Assembly (NCBI GenBank): GCA_002633005.1 | Contig: NMRA01000153.1 | Location: 649,935-677,724 of the forward strand | DNA: 27,790 nucleotides | DNA from: Phoronis australis | Lineage: Eukaryota > Phoronida > Phoronidae | Direction: 5' to 3' | Shown: one piece after another, positions 19,276-27,790 of the stretch | Numbering within the stretch: position 1 is the first letter of the stretch | Layout of the letters: each line of letters opens with the position of its first letter | The notes under the pieces: model-generated | Seen by the model: the letters and a program-made list of their open reading frames with translations, nothing else | Told to the model about the DNA's origin: nothing | The model's database searches: none | Translations under genes and position numbers: made by a program

Positions 19276-22200
19276 GTAAGTCTGCACTCTAGTTTAATGC
19301 ATTTTTTACTTTTTAGCCATCTGAATTCACAGCCAGGCCAGCATAGGCAATTACATCAACCTGAATGCCGCAGGCCAATCGAGGGGCTACGTGTAGCCTA
19401 AGTGTTGTAGTAATTTGAGAGGTGTCTTACCTTACATCTTGGATGCCCCTAGTCGGCCTAGTCGAGCTCAGAGTCAATTGCCAATTGGTCTGCTCAGTGT
19501 GGGGTCTGGATATCGAATGCAGCTCTGCATCCCAGCACGTGTATTGGCTACAGGGCTGCTTAATTAATATTCATGTTGCGCCCTCATTGCATAACGTTAC
19601 ATTGTCGTGATAGACCGCCCAGGGCCCGGTCTCTAATCTCCGTACTCAGACTTGAATCATAATCATACTCAAACTTCATACTCAACTCGAGTACAGGCTC
19701 AGCTTTGGTGTATTCAATGTAATACTCGAAAAATCTGTTCTTGAAATTTCGAGCACATATTCAATTTTCTAGTACACTCTATATTTCGAGTATGATTTTG
19801 GGTAAAATTCCGAGTATATGCTTCAAATTTCAAGTTTGGTCTGGCAGTGTGCTTGAAATCGTACTCAAAGTAAATAGGAGCGAGAGAACAAAATATCGAA
19901 AGGCCACCGAAAGACGCAGCAAATCTAAAAAGTCCTCTTACCACATTTCAACGCTTCACTTTCAGTTCATAGATAATAGTTTTCATTTTAAATCTTCTTA
20001 TTCTTCACCTTATTAACCCACCGTATCTCTGCTTGTAAACGCCGCCAATTTATAAACTCCTTCTTACTGTACGATTCCTGGCAACAGGCGCATTCTAATC
20101 CCTTGTTGGCAAGTCATTACAAGTGGCAAAAGCCAATATGGGGAAAGTCGTGTGAGAAGTTTGTGCTGCCCTTATTTCAGTAGGTGTGCCTACGGTTTGT
20201 AGGGTTTCCAAAAGACAAGGAGGTGAGGAAAGTTAAAAATGGGTTTGCTTGCCTATCAGGTACATTTCACATCATAGTTTATAGTCATCTAGAATTCCTC
20301 AATACCTGACTGGTATTCCAGATTTTGTTTGCCGATTTCTAAGTAGACGTCTCGTCCCTTTCACTGGTGAACTCTAAATGCCTGCACATGTATTGTTTTT
20401 TTACTCGCGCGCCTAATATCCACTAACTTGATACATCCTGGTAAAATACAAAGATACAGTATCAAAGTTTGACATCAGCGTAGGCCTACTCAGCAATGAG
20501 TTCTATGTCAAGACTAATTTAGTAAGACAGAACAGGGGTTCTTTGATGTGATATGCTGTTACAATTTTCGGGAGATGAGGTTTTCAAGAAGTAAAGCTTT
20601 AATTGTCAAAGGTATCAAAGAAATGGTATAGGAATATTGTATTGAAACTGACAAAATGAATTAACAGCACAGAACACTCAGAATTCACGTTTGTGGTTGT
20701 AGCGACAGCAGACGATAATGTAGTTGCTGGGGTGGTCTATGCCAATAGGGAACGATGAATCTACACGAATTTGCGTGGTTTTGCATTTCACATCATAAAG
20801 AGTTCCATAGCAACTCAAGTATGAGTGTCAGATTTGAGAATGTTTGGAGTCTACTCGAAATGCGACATTAGATAGGCTTTTTTGAGTACAACTCCAGTGA
20901 GCACGATTTTGAGTATGAAATCTCGAGTATGAGTATGAGTCTGAGTACGGAGATTGGAGACCGGGCCCAGGTGTATCAGGTAGGCTAGTCCCGACGGTCA
21001 GAAATGGCAGGTCTTTCCACTCAATTACCCTTTATTTCAATTTAATCTGATTGTGGTAAAGATAAGAGCTGCCTGAAGAATTAGGACGTTTGGTATAATT
21101 TTTTGCCCTTTTTGTGGACGGAAAAAGAGTCCATATTTGAATTTTTCATAAAAAATTGAGTTACAACAATTTTCTCCCACATGTATCGGTCAAGTTTTGT
21201 GGGAGATAGTTGACAACTTGATGCCAAATTAGGCCAGTGTGAATGAAAGTATTTTGCAACTGGTGAGATCTAAATACCATGTTTATTGCCTGCAGCTGGA
21301 GTCCAGACAAAGGCCTATTCATATCACTGATAACAGATGACCAGCTTATACTCCCTGAAGCCCCTAAGTTTGCCTCACAGGCAAAATGACGTTTTGTGGC
21401 CATTACCGGCATATGGGCCGGACAGCCAACGTCGGTAGTTTCCAAGACGAACAACAGTCGTCTTCCGATGCCGACAGAGGGCGCGTGCGGCTGAAGTCCA
21501 GTGCAGCAGTGAGACAAGTCAAATAACGTCTCATTACACTCTCCTCCATTTTATTTAACAAGAGCCAAAACGTAAGGGAGAAGTCTTATTTTTTGATTTC
21601 TAAGACGAGGTCAGGGCAGCATGAAATGGTGAACCAGTGAAACAATAGGCTAGAAAGAGCCTAGCGGCGAAACAGAAAACTAACACTAGGTAAAACAAAA
21701 GAACATCAAATACAAAATATACAATGAACAAAAGTAACCTGCAAATCATCCGCAACAACCTCAACAGCTCAAAGTCCGAGTTAAAAACCTGGCAAACCTG
21801 TGGAGTGGAGGTACTATATGATGGGGGTGTAGATAGAAAGGGCATAATCTGGCAAAGTGTGGGTCCTTATGGTGAACGCGACCTGCATGCAGTCTTTGTT
21901 CATGGCAACCTGGTAAAAATCCCAAGTTATGAAGTCAACAGGAACACATCCAAGCACGTGCTCAAAATGCTACAGGAAGTAAACAGAGAGGAGTCGTAAT
22001 TGTTCAGTAAAAAAAGGCCATTTATTCATATCTCATGCACGGATGGTGTGTTCTGATGGTGGATGGTCGGAGTTTCCCATAGGTAGGAGATGAGCCAACA
22101 CAGGGTATATTGGGCCGTAAAACTTCTTCAGTTTGGGACACAATTGGACAAGTGAAATTTCATTTTAACTTTGCGGGAAAATTTTGCCTTCTAGCATGGT

Positions 22201-25200
22201 TTGGGAGGCATACCTTTACCAAACAACATTAGGTAAAATGTCGAGCATTTGCAACAATGTGGTAAGCCGCTGAAAAACAATAAAATTGAACAGTTATTTG
22301 TGTCTCAAAGTGAAGAATTTCTATCATATGTGAGACCGCCCGTGCAATCTTGGGTGTTCTGGTGTACATTTGTGCAATTCGGCAGTTCTTCATTTCAGAT
22401 ATCTCATTTTTTATTTTCAATTGTTGCCACAACAACTTTTCATTGGTTGAAGGAACCAGGACATTGCACCTTTGCATACTGGGTTGAAGGGACCAGGACA
22501 TTGTACCTTTGCATACAGGTGTTTCCTTCTTCTGGTGACCTTAGTTCCTGTTTGGTAACCTGGGAATTCTGCCAGGTCGCATTTGGCGAGTTGGCGTTAT
22601 ACTTTAAGCTTCAAGCCTTGTTCTTCCATGACATTATCACCCATTTGTGTGGTGGTCTTCCATGATATTATCGCCCGCCATTTGTATGGCTTTGTTCCAG
22701 AATCATTACTAGTACCCTTTTGTAGCGGCAAATTTCATCAACCTTACCCTTTCTTCATGATTAATTCTTGGTTCGCTGAAATTTTCATCCATCAGCCCAA
22801 ATGAGTACAAGTAGACTAGAGATGCCATGAACTTGTCAAAATGAGTTTAACGTTTGCAACCAATGTTTTGAATGTGTGGATGTAGTGTTGAAAGTACTTC
22901 TGCAGATTTGTGTTAAGTTGCAAAAAGAAACCTTTTGTGGAGTACAACGCTCAAAATGAACCTTTTTGCAAGGATTTGTGGACAAGGCATCCATTTTTTC
23001 ACAAATTGTGTTCGAAAGGCCTTTTTTTCATTAGAGCTTCACCTCTGGATTGAGAGTTCAAATAAATAAGCAATTTTTATGTATAATTGCTGTATATCTC
23101 TAGATGCTTTGACTGATTTATGAAAATGTTAACGTTATTTTCATTGCAACATGTGTTATTTGGTACTAGTACTAGACCTACAACAGCAGGGGGTGATTGG
23201 GATGGGAAGGGACTTTGTCGTAAATATTCTTTCTCAATACCCAATGTGAGAACTCTAGTTTTTACGTTTGGTACCTCCAAATTTTCTTCGTGCGCATCTG
23301 TCTTAGCATAGAGTAATTTTTTTTGTAAAGTATTGCATGTGTGCTGGGTAGCCAGTATATCTCCCCTGAAATAATGCTGCTTGATAAGCACTGTGCTTAG
23401 CAAAAAAACAAATGTATGTTTGTTTGAAAAGTATCAATGTGGTACGTGGGAAAGGAAATACAGAAAAGAACAACGACAAAAGGCATCCCAACACTGATCA
23501 GGGCCAGCTGGGATTTAATATCGAAATTTGGCTTACAGTAACAATTGACCAATTCATATTGCATGGCATCTTGCAGGTTTGTGCTCAAATAGCGCATTTT
23601 GAATTTGAGTTTATTTTAGATCAGACCCTTGGCCCAACTGTGTTGTGGAGTTTGTATAATGGTATACGCCTTTGTTTTTTAAGTATGTCATGATATGCTT
23701 CCTGTTTTATAGGTACATCATGGTATGCTTCCGTGTTTCTGATTGTGAATGCGGCTCTTGGTGCTGGTCTCCTAGAGTTTCCCTGGGCCTACAATGCTGC
23801 TGGTGGTGTGGTGGTGGCCATAGTAGTTCAAGCAGTGAGTAACATGCATATCTCGTAGTGTGGTACATTCGTTATAAGAGGAGTGAGGTATCACTGAGCC
23901 TTGGAATTTGCACCGTTTGTGCTACCATTCAGAAATTACCATATTTATGCCAAGATATATATCCCATATGTGCACCCTCTTGATACTACCTGATTTATGT
24001 TACTAGGTGATAACCTTATGTAACCTGACAGTGTCTAGTGATGACTCATGTTAAATGCACATTTTTGGGATCTAATATTTCGCCTAATATGAACATATTA
24101 AAAAACATGGCCTATTTTTATGTATGCCTGAAAACGAGTAAATGTACCGGTGGTTACATTTTGCAAATGGTCACTAGGGCAACATGAATAGTGCTAATAT
24201 TGAAGACGTGGAAATTTGGGTCTTGGTGGCCAAAACTGTGTATTTGTCAGACAGGGTAAGATATGGACGTCACTTATTCAGAGCCACAAAAATATGATTG
24301 GACCTGTGTACCATATTCTTGAATCATATCCTTGGTGAGCTTCCCAGAACACATACACACCCTTGTGTTGAGACTCACACGCATGTTTCTATGGAGACGC
24401 ACACACAGAACACTTATGCCAGTAAATTAGAGTATTTTCAAGAAATTTTCTGTCTGGGTATGTTTATTGTATTTGGTTAAAAGAAATTGTCTGAGTCAAC
24501 CAACAATTTTCAGATGTGCTCAGACAGTTTTAAGAATGAAAATTTGCTGCGGAGAGACCACCGTGTTTTGTGACTATTTTTTATCTGTCTTCTGTTGTTT
24601 AAAAAACTATAGAGGACTTGTATCAGGCCCATGCAACGAGGTCTTTGGAAACTATTTTTTGGATCTGGTTTTGAAGTGGAATCCTTTGTAGTGTGGCTAG
24701 TTGGCATTGCTAATTACATTCATGGTGGACTGATTGGAGGTCATTGATTGTATCAACGGGAAGATTCACAGCTATTTGAGTTTGAAGTTTTGTGTCTGTG
24801 ATGTGAACTAATTAGTGCCGCGTTGAACTTTTTTATAATGTGGAAAATCCTTGTGTTTCTTTATTTTGTAATGTAATTTATGCATAAACCATTCAGCCAG
24901 AAGTATACATATCTTGACATTTTTTCTTTCAGGTTCTTTTATTTTTCATCTGCAGTGCATTGCTTCTCCTTGCCTACTGCTCAGATGTTGATAATAGCGC
25001 CACCTACCAGGATGTAGTTGAATCCATGTGTGGTAGTGTTGGTCAGCTTGCCTGTGCAGCTTGCCTCACCCTGTACTGTTTCGGCGCATGTATCACATAC
25101 CTTATTATAATTGGGGATCAGCTAGATAGAGGTAGGTTGACTTTTTATTGCTAAGATTTACAAGAATTGGTTAGTAATTCTGCACACAAATAATTGCAAC

Positions 25201-27587
25201 TATATACATTTTTCTTTTTTCAAAGACTGGCTGCGTTGCTTCAAATAATCAACAATTGTCGTGCGACTGTTGCACGGTACAAACCATGTTTAGAATGAGG
25301 TAGAATTTTCTTAGCCTTTATTTTGATGAGAATATTGACATTTATTCATTCCACTTTCTTGCCATAGTGTGTGCTAATTATTGGAAGAATTGCTGCACAG
25401 TACAAAGCAAAAGTAATCAGACAAAATATTCATTTTCCTGACATGATGAACAATTCAGTTAACGGCAAAATTAGTGGTACTTACTATTATTAAGGGAAAA
25501 CTTATAGTTCTACATAATGGCTTATCCACCTAATTTCCTGTTTATTCTCCTTCCTCCTGGGTCATGAACAAAAACCACCTCTAACAATGAATTTGGCTTC
25601 TGTCCAGCCGTAATGAATGGGAATCCTGGGTGATTTTGTCTGAATACTTTTGACCATGCACTCATCTAGATGTCCATACTTCATAAACGTGTGCAAAGCT
25701 TATTTTAAACAGCATTTAAGGATGAATTCAAAGCATTTAATTGAAGAAAGCTTGTGAGTTTTATTTTCTGTAATTTCAGTAAAATAAAAACAGTTTCAAG
25801 CTTTCAAGCACCTTGTTTAAAAAGGTCATGATAGTGTGATGCAATATTTATGGATATAATAATCACCATAAAGTTTGATTTAGGAATTCAAGTCAGCCAT
25901 AAGGTCAGCAAACAATGTAATTCTTGTGCAAAATGTTTCAACTCCTTGGCATTCTGAGTCATCTCGGGAACTGTGGCAGATGTCAATGACATTTTATGAA
26001 AGTTTATGACTAATGTCTGTTGATTTGTTATGCTCTTAACATATCTCTGTTTTTTTTTCAGTTTTCCTGGCCGTAGCCCCAGGACACCATGACGTGTGGT
26101 ACATGGACCGCAAGTTCACTATTTCCGTGTCCTCTCTAGTGTTCATATTACCGCTGTGCTTTCCTCGTCGTATAGACTTCTTGAAATATGCCAGGTATGA
26201 CACTAATCGTATAGGGACCCGGATTTTCCCCGCGATAACGGAAAACTGTAAAAATTCATGAAATCTAACTTCTTTCACACATTTCAGGTACAGATAACAA
26301 AATTCCTATTTTTTGTTTTTTAATTACCCGAAAAGTTAACATCATCCATAAAATTCAACGACTCTAGCAGCAATAGCTGACTGCTCGTTCGGTTTTGGAA
26401 AAATAATAACCATGACGCACAAGTTTTCAGTAAAACGTGGCTCTGGCACAAGAAAGGCAGTTCACAGATCATGTTGTTTATTACTTTGAAATTGTAAAAT
26501 GGAATTTGGTGAATTACAAAACAGAAACAACAGAATTTTTTGTTTACTGAAATGGATTTTTCTGCAAACCAAGGTCTCTGCTAACAGTATGTGATGGGGC
26601 TCGTCAAATAAATCAAGTGTACTCTGTTTGGAGGTTTATTGTTTGTTGCACTAGTAGTTACATCCTAAAAAATAAAAAGATAACATCAAAACAATTGCAA
26701 TGGTCAGTATGTACAAGCAAGAACAAAATGATTGCATAACCAACTGTACGACAAATTCACCAACACTCCCATAGTCTAGTGGCACATTCACTAGACCACA
26801 GTCACAACCAAGTCTGTATGCAGTGAGGGTTCAAATCCTGCACACAAGAACATCTTTATGATTTTCTAAAAGTATAAAAACTGAACATATTAGAAACTTC
26901 ATTCTACCACAAGTGCGATAAGAGTAATTTACTATCGTAACACTGGGTAATTTCGCTAATGTGAAATTGGTTTGAATCTGAAAGGATCCTCCTGGGCGTT
27001 TGTTTGTGAAAGGTGGCAAGCTCTTTCCAAAATGTTTTGGCTTCCAGAAGTGCTGTCTTTCAACCATGGGCTTAACTTGAGAGGAATGTCTCACTGTGTC
27101 AGCAGCTTGGTTTCTGGAAGAGAAGTTTGATGACACTTCTGTTGTCTACTGCCAGTCCTTTAAAAGATCACCAGTTTAAAAAAACTATGTTCTTTCTTCT
27201 GCTGCACCTGGCCATCCGGGACACCTCAGGTATTTTCATGGCCTCAAAATATTTCTCGAATGTGTTTCATAGCTTCGCGTTTGTCATCTTCAGTCATGTG
27301 CAGATATGAAACACCTCTGTTGGATAATTCGAGGCTACAAAAATACTGAAGGTGTTCCGAATGGTACCAGCCATGCAAAGTAGCTTAATCTGTGCTTTTC
27401 AAATTACACAGAATAGATTGCTTCATTATATTTCAGTATGTTGGGCGTTGTTGGAGTGGTCTATGTTGTCATTCTGGTCATCGTAGAGTATTACATTGGA
27501 GGATATGTGCCTGGCCCTATTAAGTACACCCCCGATTCATGGATGGATGTTTTTACCGTTGTTCCTACTATTTGTTTTGGATATCAA
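19146..27587 (+). CDS. SLC38A7: SLC38A7-type amino-acid transporter (partial, N-terminal half)
   Basis: Exons are 19146-19275, 23713-23834, 24933-25131, 26062-26194 and 27437-27587, continuing past the window. All introns are GT-AG with matching phases, giving 245 residues of a family usually about 460 long. Residues 1-43 form an acidic cytosolic tail (DIDWEEEGDGEG). TM1 follows, with LGAGLLEFPWAY at about 59-70 and AGG at 73-75. Then come LLLLAYCS (94-101), ITYLIIIGDQLDR (138-150), WYMDRKFTIS (163-172), FPRRIDFLKYAS and PTICFGYQ (238-245). These are hallmarks of SLC38A7/SNAT7, which exports glutamine and asparagine from lysosomes in mammals. LIIIGDQ and the acidic N-terminus favour A7 over the sister SLC38A8, although FPWA is also seen in A8. 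The family Asn in GLLNFP is Glu65 here. An in-frame stop at 19131 supports this start codon. Confidence 0.92.
19623..20967. mobile_element. Inverted-repeat element, 1.35 kb, Harbinger-like
   Basis: Located in intron 1 of SLC38A7. The left end GGCCCGGTCTCTAATCTCCG, continuing TACTCAGACT, is the reverse complement of the right end with one mismatch over about 30 bp. CAG flanks both sides as a 3-bp duplication. Internal to both ends are many ATACTC/ACTCGA words, probably subterminal binding sites. A 3-bp duplication and a GG-starting terminus fit PIF/Harbinger. No transposase or Myb-like frame was found, so it is non-autonomous. Confidence 0.8.
21161..21517 (-). other. 118-codon open frame, unrecognised
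   Basis: The longest single-exon frame in intron 1 apart from shadows, in a local GC-rich island. I recognise no domain. It may be a decayed transposon segment or chance. Confidence 0.2.
21724..22002 (+). pseudogene. Possible retroelement integrase C-terminal remnant
   Basis: A 91-codon frame in SLC38A7 intron 1 reads VEVLYDGGVDRKGIIWQSVG, then AVFVHGNLVKIPSYEVNRN. The pattern of a short beta-rich domain with W, G-x-x-x-H-G and K-I-P resembles the DNA-binding tail that follows retrotransposon integrase cores. Upstream sequence is broken by stops in all frames, and no integrase catalytic residues are visible. This is a weak resemblance, not an identification. Confidence 0.3.
22445..22518. repeat. 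Two-copy tandem repeat, 37-bp period
   Basis: GGTTGAAGGAACCAGGACAT and its continuation to TTTGCATAC are repeated with three substitutions. Confidence 0.85.
22622..22690. repeat. Two-copy tandem repeat, 34-bp period
   Basis: TCTTCCATGACATTATCACC plus CATTTGTGTGG is repeated as TCTTCCATGATATTATCGCC plus CGCCATTTGTATGG. Confidence 0.7.
23713..23834 (+). CDS. SLC38A7: SLC38A7 exon 2 (TM1 and TM2 start)
   Basis: The acceptor TTTTATAG and donor GCA|GTGAGT bracket 122 nt encoding TSWYASVFLIVNAALGAGLL and onward to VAIVVQA. This is the first transmembrane helix with the unwound GAGLL region that in this fold lines the substrate site. Confidence 0.92.
24933..25131 (+). CDS. SLC38A7: SLC38A7 exon 3
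   Basis: 199 nt after TTCTTTCAG encode VLLFFICSALLLLAYCSD, TYQDVVESMCG and CFGACITYLIIIGDQLDR. All align with the mammalian transporter. The donor is G|GTAGGT and the exon ends in phase 1. Confidence 0.94.
26062..26194 (+). CDS. SLC38A7: SLC38A7 exon 4
   Basis: 133 nt after TTTTTTTTCAG encode a lumenal loop (APGHHDVWYMDRKFTIS), a membrane helix (SSLVFILPLCFP) and RRIDFLKYA. The donor is CCAG|GTATGA. Arg replaces the Glu of the family's PRE motif (PRR here). Confidence 0.93.
26766..26845 (+). repeat. tRNA-like or SINE-head sequence
   Basis: TAGTCTAGTGG at 26772-26782 fits an RNA polymerase III A box. GGTTCAAATCC at 26828-26838 is a near-perfect B box, 45 bp further on. The opening TCCCATAGTCTAGTGG resembles tRNA-Glu or tRNA-Asp, but the T stem pairs poorly and no clean cloverleaf forms. 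It is therefore a pseudogene or SINE head rather than a working tRNA. It lies in SLC38A7 intron 4. Confidence 0.45.
27437..27587 (+). CDS. SLC38A7: SLC38A7 exon 5 (last exon in the window)
   Basis: 151 nt after ATATTTCAG encode MLGVVGVVYVVILVIVEYY and end at PTICFGYQ with donor CAA|GTAAGT, phase 0. Human SLC38A7 continues at this point with a Cys-His pair, so the next exon must lie beyond 27790. Confidence 0.93.
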
Positions 27588-27702
27588 GTAAGTGTTTTAG
27601 GTTAGTTGAAGTAACTAGACTGTGTCTCAACTGAGTACTATTCACTCATATTGAAAAGTTATGTGTTCATATTTATCAACATTTCCATACTTTGCATCCG
27701 TA

Positions 27703-27790
27703 AGTTTTAATGTTGCTTAGAGTGCTAGGCAGGCTCATTCTTGTTGGGGGTGTTATGTGGTCATAGTTTTAATGTTGCTTGGAGTGCTAG
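27703..27790. repeat. Tandem repeat running off the window, 62-bp period
   Basis: AGTTTTAATGTTGCTTAGAG plus TGCTAG at 27703 recurs at 27765-27790 with one substitution. It lies in SLC38A7 intron 5, and further units may lie beyond the edge. Confidence 0.7.

Noticed and set aside
22249-22665. 138-codon plus-strand frame, the longest in the window.
   Set aside because: It crosses two short tandem duplications in SLC38A7 intron 1 and has no recognisable motif; the neighbouring exons join in phase without it.

Overview
The window is eukaryotic, almost certainly from an animal. It is AT-rich, has long non-coding stretches, spliced genes with GT-AG introns, several families of small inverted-repeat transposons, and minisatellites. 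The two genes I can identify are animal genes. The transposon-dense, short-exon layout fits a marine invertebrate, but I cannot name the species. One ambiguous base (n at 17913) shows it is draft sequence.

Two genes are supported, both built from exons too small to appear as long open reading frames. (1) On the minus strand, 18660 down to 10190, five tiny exons (23, 34, 73, 75 and 137 nt) splice in a consistent frame into a 113-residue protein. It resembles the vertebrate microprotein NCBP2AS2: same N-terminal layout, the PIRRAAQLTA block and the F-x-x-x-F-x-x-E-L-x-x-G-L C-terminal block. (2) On the plus strand, from 19146 off the right edge, five exons encode the first 245 residues of an SLC38A7-type (SNAT7) amino-acid transporter. 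The two start codons face away from each other across 485 bp, which implies a shared bidirectional promoter.

Layout: 1-10189 is intergenic. It holds one inverted-repeat element (1555-2032), two copies of a 5-bp-duplicating MITE (2181-2431, 6466-6691), a dimeric G-rich repeat (4011-4160), a seven-copy 51-54 bp satellite (5071-5431), a probable TTAA-flanked element (7897-8383) and a 315-bp hAT-like element (8656-8970). 10190-18660 is the NCBP2AS2-like gene. Its introns hold a third MITE copy, an inverted repeat bracketing exon 4, two 11-copy minisatellites that both carry a forkhead-type core, and two large members of the hAT-like family. 18661-19145 is the promoter. 19146-27790 is the transporter gene, with a 1.35-kb element and a weak retroelement-like remnant in intron 1, and a tRNA-like segment in intron 4.

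The genes have no evident joint pathway. One product is predicted to export glutamine and asparagine from lysosomes. The other belongs to a family reported as mitochondrial. Their link here is the shared promoter. The most interesting points are the hidden five-exon microprotein gene, its frame-preserving exon 4 lying between intronic inverted repeats, and the paired forkhead-core arrays in its second intron.
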